From Flavimaricola sp. (GTDB lineage Bacteria; Pseudomonadota; Alphaproteobacteria; Rhodobacterales; Rhodobacteraceae), in the NCBI GenBank assembly GCA_029255105.1, contig JAQWWH010000085.1, positions 1 through 64,000 of the forward strand: a stretch of 64,000 nt of DNA, read 5' to 3'. The notes under the pieces were generated by a model, which did no database searches, was not told where the DNA came from, and saw only the letters and a list, made by a program, of their open reading frames with translations. The translations under genes were made by a program, and so were the position numbers. Below, one piece after another: positions 8,388 to 16,990 of this stretch (positions are counted from its first letter, which is position 1; the number at the start of each line of letters is the position of its first letter).

Positions 8388-9880
8388 GCGGGCAACGCCT
8401 CGCCAGTCAGTCCATAGGCGGCGCGCATCAGGGTCTGTTCGTCCGCCTCTGCCGCCTCGATCACGTCGACGACCTTGCCGTTGAAGATCACCACAACCCG
8501 GTCACAGGCGGCGGGCACCTCGGCCAGTTCAGAGGTATAATAAAGGACAGACGCCCCTTGGGCAGCCAGTTCGCGGACGAGCAGATAGATCTGCCGCTTG
8601 GTACGAACGTCGATCCCCCGGGTTGGATCAAAAAGCAGCAGGGTATCCACCCCCGCCGCGATCCAGCGCCCGATGGTCACCTTTTGCTGGTTGCCCCCCG
8701 ACAGGCGCTGCACCTCGCCCATCGCGCGGGTGTCGATCTGCAGACGGGCAATGGCGTCGTTGACGCGGCTCGCCTCGGACGCCATGCCGATGGCGCCCCA
8801 TTTGCCGGGGCGGGCGAGCAGCGGCAAGGCGATGTTCTCATGGACCGAGCGTTGCATCAAAAGCCCGTCAGCCCGGTTCCCCGGCACAAAGGTCAACCCC
8901 CAGGCGATGGCGTCGGCGGGGTGGGCAAAGCTGACAGCGGCGTCATCAATCACGATCTTGCCGCCGGTGGGTCGGATCATCCCGGCAAGCGCCTCGAACA
9001 ACTCGTCCTGTCCCTGCCCTTCCAGGGCCACGACGCCCAGAACCTCACCCCGGTGCAGGTCAAGCGACACGTCGCGCAGCTTGGTCCCGACGGCAAGGTT
9101 GCGGACCTGAACATGCGGCCCACCGCTCGCGGCCCGCGCCGCGCCGGCCTTGCGGGTCGGATTGGTTTCGAGGGCCGCACCAAGCATGAGTTCGACGACC
9201 TGTTCCTCGACCCCCGGCACGATGGGCAGATCGCCCACCGTCGCCCCGTCCCGCAGGACCGTGGCGCTGTCGCAAATCTGGGCAATCTCGGCAAAGCGGT
9301 GCGAGATGTAGATCACGGCCTGCCCCTTGTCCGCCTGCGCCCGGACGGTCCCGAGGACACGCTCGACCAGATCGGTCGGCAGGGCGGCTGTCATCTCATC
9401 GAGCAAAAGGACCTCGGGCTCGCTCGCCAGTGCGCGGGCAAGGTCAAGGATACGCAGCGTTGCCAGCGGCAACCGGTTGATTGTGTCGTCCAGACGCAGG
9501 TTCGCAATCCCAAGTTCGGACACCCAGTGCAGAAACGGCTCGACCGGGGTCTGGCCCAACCGCAGATTGTCGGCCACGTCCAGATCAGGGATCAACGACG
9601 GCTCCTGATAGACCGGGATCAGACCCGATTTGCGGGCCTGTGCGGGTGAGCTGAAGTTCGTATCAGCCCCGCGAATGCGAATGTGGCCATTATCGCGGCG
9701 CAGGGCACCTGTCAGGATCTTGACGAAGGTGGATTTGCCCGCCCCGTTGGCACCCATCAGGGCGACAATCTCGCCCGGCCGAAGACGCAACGCAGCATCG
9801 TGCAGGGCCACAACGGCGCCGAACCGCTTGGACACGCCAGATGCCTCCAGAAGAGGCGGTGGATTCTGATTGTCGGTCAT
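8384..9880 (-). CDS. ABC sugar transporter ATPase (RbsA-type, two ATPase domains)
   Basis: A 498-residue fused ATPase that drives import through the two RbsC-type permeases. The N-terminal half has a normal Walker A (GANGAGKST, about residue 43) and Walker B (LLLDEMTAAL), but its signature loop is degenerate (LPLATLRIL instead of LSGGQ). The C-terminal half has the signature LSGGNQQKVTIGRW and Walker B LLLFDPTRGID, but a degenerate Walker A (EGQGQDELF). This asymmetric pattern is normal for RbsA/MglA proteins. The next gene starts 4 bases inside its end. The 57-base gap to the binding-protein gene carries a strong stem-loop. Confidence 0.92.
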   Translation of the reverse strand: MTDNQNPPPLLEASGVSKRFGAVVALHDAALRLRPGEIVALMGANGAGKSTFVKILTGALRRDNGHIRIRGADTNFSSPAQARKSGLIPVYQEPSLIPDLDVADNLRLGQTPVEPFLHWVSELGIANLRLDDTINRLPLATLRILDLARALASEPEVLLLDEMTAALPTDLVERVLGTVRAQADKGQAVIYISHRFAEIAQICDSATVLRDGATVGDLPIVPGVEEQVVELMLGAALETNPTRKAGAARAASGGPHVQVRNLAVGTKLRDVSLDLHRGEVLGVVALEGQGQDELFEALAGMIRPTGGKIVIDDAAVSFAHPADAIAWGLTFVPGNRADGLLMQRSVHENIALPLLARPGKWGAIGMASEASRVNDAIARLQIDTRAMGEVQRLSGGNQQKVTIGRWIAAGVDTLLLFDPTRGIDVRTKRQIYLLVRELAAQGASVLYYTSELAEVPAACDRVVVIFNGKVVDVIEAAEADEQTLMRAAYGLTGEALPA

Positions 9881-9904
9881 GCCTGCCCTTGCCTCATGGA
9901 TGGA

Positions 9905-9928
9905 TGGCCCCGGCCTGTACCGGGGCCA
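9905..9928 (-). other. Stem-loop after the binding-protein gene
   Basis: A perfect 9-bp stem (TGGCCCCGG / CCGGGGCCA) with a 6-base loop lies between the binding-protein stop (9938) and the ATPase start (9880). No T-run follows, so it is more likely a 3' mRNA stabiliser or partial terminator that lets the binding protein be made in excess than a full terminator. Confidence 0.65.
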
Positions 9929-9937
9929 CCGATCAGA

Positions 9938-10975
9938 TTATTCGCCGGGGCCTGCGCAGGCGATGATCTCGTCCATAGAGTAGGTGGTCCAGCCCGGGAT
10001 CATGACCGAAACCGGCCATTCAGGATCAAGGTTGGGGTTCTGCGCCGCTTCGATCAGCGCAATCCCTTCGGGGTCGTTGTTGGCCCAGATCGAGGGATCA
10101 ACGAGGACGGTGTTGCTGGCGGGCATTTCACCGCCAAGGATCTGCAGCGCCAGAGTGACACCCGCCCCACCGATAGAGCCGGGGTTGGTTACGGCAGCGC
10201 CGGTAAAGCCTTCAACGGATGCAAGTTGACCGACGAAACCGGCGTTGTCGGCACCAACGATCGGCACCAAGGGCACATCGGATTCGATAAAGGCGTCGAC
10301 GATCACGTTGTCGATCCCGCTGGTCCAGACTCCGTCGACCGGCAGACCGGTGGACAGGTAGTCAAGGATCTGCTGCTTGCCCTGATCTTGCTGCCAGCCG
10401 GTAAAGACCTCATGCACCACTTCGATGCCGGGATGTTCGGCAAGGGCCCGTTGGAAGCCGGCGTCCCGGTCGTTATCGGCACCCGCACCTGCGGCACCGC
10501 GCATGTAGACCACGCTGCCCGAACCGCCCAATTCCTCAAACAGCCAGCTCGCACCAAGGTAGGCGTATTCTTCCTGGTTGTTGGACAGGATGTAGGCCCC
10601 TTCGGCCGTCACGGCCTGATCGACTGCGACGACCACGATGCCTGCGGCAATCGCCTCTTCGATGGCCGCGTTGACGCCGTCCGCGTTCGAGGGGTTGATG
10701 ACGATGGCATCGACACCCGCCTGGATAAGGTTGCGAATATCCTCAAGCTGGCCTGCCGCATCAGTGTTGCGATGGGCGATGTTGAGGCTGTCGACCTGAC
10801 CCGAGACAAGGGCCTGGGCCTTCATCGCGCAGACCATCTCCTCGCGCCAGCCGTTGCCCTGAACGGTGTTCGAGATGCCGATGGTGTAGCCTCCATGCGC
10901 CTCGGCAAAGGCCGCGCTGCCAAGGCCGGTGGCCATCAGGGCCAGGGCTGCGGTCGTTGTCAAATGTCTTTTCAT
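9938..10975 (-). CDS. Periplasmic sugar-binding protein (RbsB/MocB type)
   Basis: A 345-residue substrate-binding protein of the Peripla_BP_4 class. It starts MKRHLTTTAALALMATG and has a signal peptide ending at about residue 24 (SAAFA-EA). The mature part opens with YTIGISNTVQGNGW, typical for the first beta strand and ligand loop of ribose/inositol-type binders. The ATG at 10975 is chosen because GGGAGGAATTGAT precedes it; the in-frame ATG at 10990 has no such site. It delivers the substrate to the permease pair. MocB of rhizopine uptake belongs to the same broad class, but so do ribose and inositol binders, so the ligand cannot be read from sequence. Confidence 0.9.
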   Translation of the reverse strand: MKRHLTTTAALALMATGLGSAAFAEAHGGYTIGISNTVQGNGWREEMVCAMKAQALVSGQVDSLNIAHRNTDAAGQLEDIRNLIQAGVDAIVINPSNADGVNAAIEEAIAAGIVVVAVDQAVTAEGAYILSNNQEEYAYLGASWLFEELGGSGSVVYMRGAAGAGADNDRDAGFQRALAEHPGIEVVHEVFTGWQQDQGKQQILDYLSTGLPVDGVWTSGIDNVIVDAFIESDVPLVPIVGADNAGFVGQLASVEGFTGAAVTNPGSIGGAGVTLALQILGGEMPASNTVLVDPSIWANNDPEGIALIEAAQNPNLDPEWPVSVMIPGWTTYSMDEIIACAGPGE

Positions 10976-11023
10976 ATCAATTCCTCCCATTAGGTTTTTG
11001 GTCGTTCTTGTGAAAAAAGGCGT

Positions 11024-11935
11024 CTAGTGAATAAAGGGGCTCAGGACGTCACGGGCGAGGCAGAAGCCCCGCTTGACCTTTTCATCGGTCCCTTCGAAAT
11101 CGCGGTCTTCGTGTTCGATGATGACGGGCCCATCATAGCCCACCCGGTAAAGTTCACCAAAGAACTTCCCCCAGTCCACATCGCCCAGACCGCACAGGCG
11201 CGGGATTTGCCAGCCCATGCCGGCGGACAGGATGCCACGCTCGTATAGGCCCTCATGGTCGATCATCAGGTCCTTGGCATGGACATGGGCAAAACGGTCG
11301 CCGAATTCGCGGATAAAGCGGGTCTGGTCGATCATCTGGTAAACCAGATGGCTTGGGTCGAAATTCATACCGACCCCTTCCCAGCTTTCGAATATCCGCC
11401 GCCAGATGCGCGGGCTGTAGGCGATGTTGTGCCCGCCCGGCCATTCGTCGTTGGAAAAGATCATCGGGCAGTTTTCGAAGGCGAGGGTCACGCCATTGTC
11501 GACGGCATGACGCACGATGTCGGGAAAGATCTGCTCGGCCCGAGCCCAGTTGTCGTCCACCGTCAGCTGCCGGTCGCCCCCGACGAAAGTATTGACGACA
11601 CCGACCCCCATGGTGCCAGCCGCCGTGATCACTTTTTTCAGGTGGCCAATCACCTCGTCCCTGTGTTCGGCGTCCGAATGAAGCGGGTTAGGATAGTAGC
11701 CCAGACCCGAAATCTCGATCCCCTTTTCGGCCATCGCGCCCATGATCTCGGACCCTTGTGCCCGGGTCAGGCCGTCCACGTTGATATGGCTGGTCCCGGC
11801 ATAGCGCCGCGCTTCGCCCCCGCTGGCCGGCCAGCAGGCGACCTCTAGGGCCGACATGCCGTTGGCTGCGGTCCAATCCGCGACGTCCATAAGGCTTGTG
11901 CCCTCGAAAGGGGCGGACAAGAGGCCCAGTTTCAT
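11024..11935 (-). CDS. Sugar isomerase/epimerase, TIM barrel (MocC/IolE-like)
   Basis: A 303-residue xylose-isomerase-like TIM barrel of the AP_endonuc_2 family. Likely metal ligands are the Glu in LAFENC (about residue 155), Asp and His in NFDPSHL (about 190), His in HVHAKD (about 218) and Glu in VIIEHEDRD (about 275). Relatives include MocC of rhizopine catabolism, inosose dehydratases and 3-keto-glycoside lyases; all act next to a Gfo dehydrogenase. It overlaps the upstream Gfo gene by 4 bases, and that pairing supports a role on a keto product of that enzyme (isomerisation, dehydration or bond cleavage). The start is at the overlap. Confidence 0.85.
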   Translation of the reverse strand: MKLGLLSAPFEGTSLMDVADWTAANGMSALEVACWPASGGEARRYAGTSHINVDGLTRAQGSEIMGAMAEKGIEISGLGYYPNPLHSDAEHRDEVIGHLKKVITAAGTMGVGVVNTFVGGDRQLTVDDNWARAEQIFPDIVRHAVDNGVTLAFENCPMIFSNDEWPGGHNIAYSPRIWRRIFESWEGVGMNFDPSHLVYQMIDQTRFIREFGDRFAHVHAKDLMIDHEGLYERGILSAGMGWQIPRLCGLGDVDWGKFFGELYRVGYDGPVIIEHEDRDFEGTDEKVKRGFCLARDVLSPFIH

Positions 11936-13098
11936 GAAGTCCCTCCCTTTGCTTCTACATCGGCCCAGGTTCCGGTCGCGGCACTGCGCAGCACCGCATC
12001 ACAGACCTGCATTTCGTAATGGCCGTCCTCAAGACTCGCGTAGGTCGACGTGGCCGAGCGTTCGCCCCGCGCCACATCCGCATAGACTTGGCCAAAAAAG
12101 GCGGCAAAGCTGTCGGCAAAGCCTTCGACGTGGCCACCCGGAAGGCTGGCCGCCCGAGCAGCGGTGGGGTTCATCAGCGATGCATCCCGTTGCAGGATCT
12201 GGTTTGGCGCGTCGCGGTGGCCGATGAACAGATGATCCGGCACCTCAGAGTCCCAGGCGGCAGAGGCTCGGGACCCGGCGATGTCCCATTGCAACGAATT
12301 CTTGCGTCCGATGTTGATCTGACTGGTGGACATCACCCCCTTTGCCCCGTTGGCAAAGCGCAACATGATCATCGCCGCGTCATCAGTCCTGATGGTCCGC
12401 GCCTCGGTCGCCCCGCTCGATTGCGAAAAGGTGGCGACAGGGCCGGTCGGCTTTTGCCGTTCGGGGATGAAGGTGGTCAGATCGGCCAGAACGGATACGA
12501 CCTTTTGCCCGGTGACAAAACTGGTCAGGTCAATCCAGTGCGTCCCGATATCCCCGACCGAGCGCAGGACGCCGCCCGCCTCGGTCTCAAGCCGCCAGTT
12601 CCAGTCGGTGGGCTTGGCCAGCCAGTCCTGATGGTAGTGGCCGGTGACAAAGCGGATATCGCCCAACTCCCCGGCCTCGACCATGCCACGGGCCTGCTGG
12701 TTCAGGGGGTAGAAGCGGATGTTGTAGGACACCGCGCAGATCCGGCCGCTGGCGCGGGCAAGGGCGACCATCTCGGCTGATTGGGCAGAGGTCATCGACA
12801 GCGGCTTTTCGCAAATGACGTGCTTGCCCGCGGCAAGGATGGCTTTGACCTGCGGATAATGGGCGTGATTGGGCGAGGTGACGTGGACCAAGTCGACCTG
12901 CGGGTCCGCCAAGAGCGCATCAAGCGAATGATAGGCCTTTGCGACACCCAGGGCGCTGGCCCCCTCTGCCCCGCGCTCGGGGCTGGAGCCGAGGACGCCG
13001 CGCACCTGCACCCCGATCCGCCGCAACGCCTGAGTATGGACGCTGCCGATAAAGCCGGCGCCGATGACAGCCGCGCCGATGGTGGTGAAGTTGGTCAT
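11932..13098 (-). CDS. Gfo/Idh/MocA-family oxidoreductase (copy 4, MocA/levoglucosan-dehydrogenase-like)
   Basis: A 388-residue dehydrogenase with the nucleotide loop AVIGAGFIGSVH, catalytic lysine in CEKPLSM (about residue 98), substrate-domain motif YNIRFYPLNQQ and the complete DIGTHWID Asp/His motif. It is the largest and most canonical of the four Gfo proteins in this operon and resembles the MocA and levoglucosan-dehydrogenase groups, which oxidise inositol derivatives or the C3 hydroxyl of anhydro-sugars and glycosides. It is translationally coupled to the TIM-barrel isomerase gene downstream, a common pair in keto-glycoside pathways. The substrate is inferred only in this general sense. 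Confidence 0.87.
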   Translation of the reverse strand: MTNFTTIGAAVIGAGFIGSVHTQALRRIGVQVRGVLGSSPERGAEGASALGVAKAYHSLDALLADPQVDLVHVTSPNHAHYPQVKAILAAGKHVICEKPLSMTSAQSAEMVALARASGRICAVSYNIRFYPLNQQARGMVEAGELGDIRFVTGHYHQDWLAKPTDWNWRLETEAGGVLRSVGDIGTHWIDLTSFVTGQKVVSVLADLTTFIPERQKPTGPVATFSQSSGATEARTIRTDDAAMIMLRFANGAKGVMSTSQINIGRKNSLQWDIAGSRASAAWDSEVPDHLFIGHRDAPNQILQRDASLMNPTAARAASLPGGHVEGFADSFAAFFGQVYADVARGERSATSTYASLEDGHYEMQVCDAVLRSAATGTWADVEAKGGTS

Positions 13099-13125
13099 TT
13101 CTGTCCGTCCTTCCTTTGTCCAGCG

Positions 13126-13839
13126 TCACGCAACCGAGTATCCTCCGTCAACCGGGATGCAGGCCCCGGTGATAAAGGCCGCATGATCCGACGCCAGAAA
13201 GAGGGCGGTCCCGGCGATGTCCTCTGGCTGGCCCCAGCGGCCAAGGGGCGTGCGGGCGCTGACATTGGCGACATGGGTGGGGTCGGTGCGGCTGCGAGCC
13301 GACTGCTCGGTCACGATAAAGCCCGGTGCGATGGCGTTGACGCGGATATTGTCGGGCGCCCAGGCGATGGCGAGCGACTTGGTCAATTGCTGCACCGCTG
13401 CCTTACTGGCCCCGTAGGCCGGGTTCTTGGGGCTGCCAAACTGGGCATACATCGACGCGATGTTGATCAGGCTGCCCCCCTGCGCGGCAAGGTGGGGGTG
13501 AAAGGCCTCGGCCATGCGAAAGGTGCCAAAAAGGTTTACGTCGACCACTTTGGCAAAGAAGGCCGGGGCCATTTCTTCGCCCCGGGCAGTGATCGCGGCC
13601 CCGTTTATCAGGATATCGAGGCGAGGGATGCGGGCGGCAAGGGCCGTCACCGCCGCTGCATCCGTCACGTCGATCTGGTGGTAGGCAAAGCGGTCGCGAT
13701 CCTCCGGTGCAGGTGCGGCTTCGACCCCGGTAATCGCGACCTCTGCCCCGGCATCCTGAAAGGCCCTTGCGATGGCCGCCCCGATGCCGGCCCGGCTTGC
13801 CCCGACCACAAGGACCTGTTTGCCTGCAAACCCCGTCAT
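13126..13839 (-). CDS. Short-chain dehydrogenase/reductase (SDR) A
   Basis: A 237-residue classical SDR. The cofactor loop is GASRAGIG (about residues 13-20, slightly altered from TGxxxGIG), followed by the NGAA motif, the catalytic serine in NIASMYAQ and YGASK (Tyr and Lys about residues 150-154). A C-terminal PVDGGYSVA is typical of the family. It overlaps the second SDR gene by 4 bases and lies 27 bases before the Gfo gene. In this context it probably oxidises or reduces a hydroxyl or keto group of the imported polyol or sugar; specificity cannot be predicted. Confidence 0.87.
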   Translation of the reverse strand: MTGFAGKQVLVVGASRAGIGAAIARAFQDAGAEVAITGVEAAPAPEDRDRFAYHQIDVTDAAAVTALAARIPRLDILINGAAITARGEEMAPAFFAKVVDVNLFGTFRMAEAFHPHLAAQGGSLINIASMYAQFGSPKNPAYGASKAAVQQLTKSLAIAWAPDNIRVNAIAPGFIVTEQSARSRTDPTHVANVSARTPLGRWGQPEDIAGTALFLASDHAAFITGACIPVDGGYSVA

Positions 13840-14618
13840 ACCGGCGCCCCCATGACCCTTTGGTCGAAATCGGTCGACGTTCCCGTCATCGGCGCGGACT
13901 GATCGCTAAGAAGGAATGTCGCAAACCGGGCGGCTTCTGCCGCCTCGACCAAACGGCCAAGAGGCATCCGGGCGCTTTCCTCAGCCAACCAGCCGGGCCC
14001 GCGCCCAAGGACCTCTGCCTGCATCCGGTGTTCGCTGGGGGTCGCCACCCAGCCGAGGTTGATGCCGTTGACCCTGATCTGGTCTGACCGATGCGCGTGG
14101 GCGGCGTTTTTTGTCAGCGTCGCAAGCGCACCTTTGCTGGCCGAGTAGATCGCCAGATCGGCCGCGCCACAGTGGGCATTGACCGACTGGATATTGACGA
14201 CGGTGCCCGTGGCCTTGCGCCCCAGCATATCGGCGATGGCGGCCTGCATCAGGAAATAGGGGGCACGGGTGTTGACGGCGAAAAGGCTTTCCCAGATCTC
14301 AACCGTGCCGGTCAGCATGGAACTGCGGTTGGTCAGCCCCGCTGCGTTGACCAGCCCGTCGATACGGCCGAACCGGTCAATCGCCGCCCGCGCCACAAGG
14401 GCGGGCGCTCCAACCTCGGACAGGTCAGCCACGCAGCCCTTAACCGGTGCGAATGGGGACAACTCAGCGATCATCGCGTCGAGGCCTTCTGCGTCCCGGT
14501 CGGTCAGCAAAAGCCCCGCAACGCCACCCGCCTCTGCCACCGCCTGCGCAATCGCCGCCCCGATGCCCGACGCAGCACCGGTGATAATGACCACCTTGTC
14601 CGTCAGCGCTACCTTCAT
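13836..14618 (-). CDS. Short-chain dehydrogenase/reductase (SDR) B
   Basis: A 260-residue classical SDR with a perfect TGAASGIGAAIA cofactor loop at about 13-24, the NAAG motif, a catalytic serine in NIQSVNAH and YSASK at about 160-164. It overlaps the desaturase-like gene upstream and SDR A downstream by 4 bases each, so all three are translated together. The pairing of two SDRs with Gfo dehydrogenases and an isomerase is usual for oxidation of inositols and rare sugars. Confidence 0.88.
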   Translation of the reverse strand: MKVALTDKVVIITGAASGIGAAIAQAVAEAGGVAGLLLTDRDAEGLDAMIAELSPFAPVKGCVADLSEVGAPALVARAAIDRFGRIDGLVNAAGLTNRSSMLTGTVEIWESLFAVNTRAPYFLMQAAIADMLGRKATGTVVNIQSVNAHCGAADLAIYSASKGALATLTKNAAHAHRSDQIRVNGINLGWVATPSEHRMQAEVLGRGPGWLAEESARMPLGRLVEAAEAARFATFLLSDQSAPMTGTSTDFDQRVMGAPV

Positions 14619-15718
14619 ACTGGTCGCCTTTCGGGAACCATTGCATGGAATTCCTCCCGGTAGGGGCGGGCTGAGGGAGGAAGGGTCTTGCGCACATAAT
14701 ACCCCGGATCTTGGCGTTGACGCAGGACCGCGCCGATCATCTCGTTGTAGGCGGCAAGGATCGACGGGGTGGGCGGCGGCAAGTCATCGCGGATCAGGGC
14801 ATGCAGACGCGGCAGGGCGTGATAGGGCACCATCGGGAACATGTGGTGTTCAACGTGGTAGTTCATGTTCCAGTAGATCCAGCGGCTGACCGGATTGATC
14901 AGGACCGTCCGGCTGTTCAGCCGGTGATCAAGGACATCCTCGGCCAGTCCGCCGTGCTGGATCAGGCCAACCAGCACCATATGCCAGCAGCCGTAGATGC
15001 GCGGCCCCCCGATCAGCATCAGGGGCAAAAGCGACCATGTGGTCAGCGCGGTCGCGATGGTGACAAGGTAAATCGTCACATGCACCCGCGCCCAAAGCAC
15101 GACCCGGTGCCATTCGGTTTGGGGGATGTAGTCCTTTTCCTGATCGCTGATCCAGCCCAGCGCCTGGCGGGCCAATGTCCGCAATTCGTTGAAGACGTCG
15201 GGCATGGCGACAAACCGCAGGGCAAGGCCGAGGATGGCGGCGGGGCGCATGATCGCAATCTCGGGGTCGCGACCCACGATGATGGTATCGGTGTGGTGGC
15301 GGGCATGGCTCCACCGCCAGGCGGTCGGATTGCGCATCACCATGAAGGACGCGATGTGATAGACGACATCGTTCTTCCACTCGGTCCGGAATGCGGTGCC
15401 ATGCCCGCATTCGTGCCAGCGACTGTCACAGGCCGACCCGTAAAGGACGCCATAAAAGGCAAACGGAAGCACCGCCCACCAACTGCCCCAAAGCAGCACC
15501 CCGGCCCCGCCGGTAAGCGCCAGAAGGGCGAACCACAAAAGGGTATCGCGATCCGCCATTCGGTCCGAGCGTTGCATCAACTCCTTCATCACCTTGCGCG
15601 GCACGTCCGAGTGATACCATTCCGCCGAAGCAAGGCCGACCTCGACCGCGTGACGGTTTTCGGGACCGGTCAGGCTATAGTCCCGCATCGCAGGGGCGGT
15701 CAGGCCAACAGCGGTCAT
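14615..15718 (-). CDS. Membrane di-iron desaturase/hydroxylase, MocD-like
   Basis: A 367-residue integral-membrane di-iron protein of the fatty-acid-desaturase superfamily. The three histidine boxes are complete: HECGH at 102-106, HARHH at 138-142 and HVEHH at 288-292, with an additional QHGG at about 254-257. Hydrophobic segments around 60-95 and 205-260 fit the fold. Most relatives act on lipids, but this gene is embedded with 4-base overlaps between an SDR and a DUF4432 gene of a sugar operon. That context points to MocD, the desaturase-like protein of rhizopine (O-methyl-inosamine) catabolism thought to act in oxidative demethylation. The partner ferredoxin and reductase (MocE, MocF) are not in the window. 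The MocD assignment is inference. Confidence 0.8.
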   Translation of the reverse strand: MTAVGLTAPAMRDYSLTGPENRHAVEVGLASAEWYHSDVPRKVMKELMQRSDRMADRDTLLWFALLALTGGAGVLLWGSWWAVLPFAFYGVLYGSACDSRWHECGHGTAFRTEWKNDVVYHIASFMVMRNPTAWRWSHARHHTDTIIVGRDPEIAIMRPAAILGLALRFVAMPDVFNELRTLARQALGWISDQEKDYIPQTEWHRVVLWARVHVTIYLVTIATALTTWSLLPLMLIGGPRIYGCWHMVLVGLIQHGGLAEDVLDHRLNSRTVLINPVSRWIYWNMNYHVEHHMFPMVPYHALPRLHALIRDDLPPPTPSILAAYNEMIGAVLRQRQDPGYYVRKTLPPSARPYREEFHAMVPERRPV

Positions 15719-16908
15719 AGGGCCACCGCCCTGGCCGAATGTAGCCGGGGGAACCGTCCCGTCGGGGTCGGATAATCTGTATCCGGCTGCCGCTGGATTG
15801 CGGTTATGCGCGCCTCTGCCCCGGCGATATCGGCGGCACCGTCAAGGACCCAGAATTCGGCGTGGTAGGACCGCGCGTCACCGGGGTCGAGCCAGATCAT
15901 CTCATCCCGGTCGCGGGCAAAAGTGTTGCCCGGCACATGGTGGGTCGCCGCCTCGATCCCCATGACGTAGTTGCCCGACTGAAAGTTCTGCCACTGGAGG
16001 AGGCAAGGCAGTTCCGTCTTGGCCGTCTCGATCTGGATGCCAAAGCCAAGCCTGTCATTGACCACCGCGACGGGCACCCGGTCCCCGGCATCGCTGGCGG
16101 TGTCATGTTCCCAGACCTGTTCGGTCCAGTCCCGCTGCGGCGGTGGACAGGTGCGATAGCCGACCCCTTGCGCCGCCAACCCCGCCTTGGCGTGGGTGGC
16201 AAAAATTGGCGGGCCGACGGGGGCCAGAAGGCGGGCTCCGTCATCTATCACCGGGTAGCCAAGGTTGACGTGATACATCAGCATATGGGGCGTTCTGGCA
16301 AAACCGGCGTTGACCACCCGGTCCGACAGACGCACGACGTTGCCCCCAAGATCCGCCTCAATCCGGCGGTGCAGGTGCAGGTTTTCCCCAAAAAGGGTCG
16401 CCTGAATGACAATCCCCTCGGCCCAAAGGATACAGCGATCGCCCTGCCAGCATTCCCCGTACCCGGAAAGCCGGGCGGGCGTATTGGCAATGCGACCGTG
16501 CAGCCCTTGGGGGACCGTCGCCCGGCGCGGATAGCGGTAGGTTTCGGCGGCAACCTCCTCGGGGCCAAGAATATGGTCCAGTCCGCAGGTTGCCAGAAAA
16601 CCGTTGAACGACCGGTTCCAGCCAAGGCCGCCCTCTTCCTCGGCATGTGTCAACGCGGGATGGCGAATGCCGCTGGCGGACTGCCAGCCGATGGGACGGC
16701 CATTGTGCGACACCTCTGCAATGTCCATGGCACGGTCGACGGTGACGGAAAAGCGCAGGCCGCTGCCGGTGTTGAACTCAAGCACGCGAACGCCCCGCCC
16801 GGCCCCATCCTCAACGGTCATCAGACGAACACCGCCGAATTGCGCAAGTGCTCCGGCCCGTTCGGCAAGCGACACTGCGTCATGGGTCATGCCAAAAAGC
16901 ACCGTCAT
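15715..16908 (-). CDS. DUF4432 family protein (aldose-1-epimerase-like)
   Basis: A 397-residue cytoplasmic protein with the galactose-mutarotase-like beta-sandwich expected for DUF4432. Visible features are the FNTGSGLRFSVTVDRAMDI segment near residue 45, HMLMYHVNLGYP in the middle and GIEAATHHVPG toward the end, where His and Glu residues would line the sugar pocket. Proteins of this family are found in sugar and sugar-acid operons and probably interconvert anomers or bind sugars. The ATG at 16908 is preceded by GGGAGGAGGG at 8 bases; a longer in-frame start at 16965 has no such site. It is the first gene of the 14-gene operon. Confidence 0.75.
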   Translation of the reverse strand: MTVLFGMTHDAVSLAERAGALAQFGGVRLMTVEDGAGRGVRVLEFNTGSGLRFSVTVDRAMDIAEVSHNGRPIGWQSASGIRHPALTHAEEEGGLGWNRSFNGFLATCGLDHILGPEEVAAETYRYPRRATVPQGLHGRIANTPARLSGYGECWQGDRCILWAEGIVIQATLFGENLHLHRRIEADLGGNVVRLSDRVVNAGFARTPHMLMYHVNLGYPVIDDGARLLAPVGPPIFATHAKAGLAAQGVGYRTCPPPQRDWTEQVWEHDTASDAGDRVPVAVVNDRLGFGIQIETAKTELPCLLQWQNFQSGNYVMGIEAATHHVPGNTFARDRDEMIWLDPGDARSYHAEFWVLDGAADIAGAEARITAIQRQPDTDYPTPTGRFPRLHSARAVAL

Positions 16909-16990
16909 GCGCGCAGCCCTCCTCCCAGATCGTGCCTCACATCTTGCAGGTTCAATTCGACGCATGCCGCGAAGGGAGTCAATGAAATGA

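Noticed and set aside
14615-15718. Simple annotation as a membrane lipid desaturase
   Set aside because: The histidine boxes alone would allow it, but the overlaps with sugar dehydrogenase genes in a 14-gene operon make a lipid role less likely; kept as an alternative.
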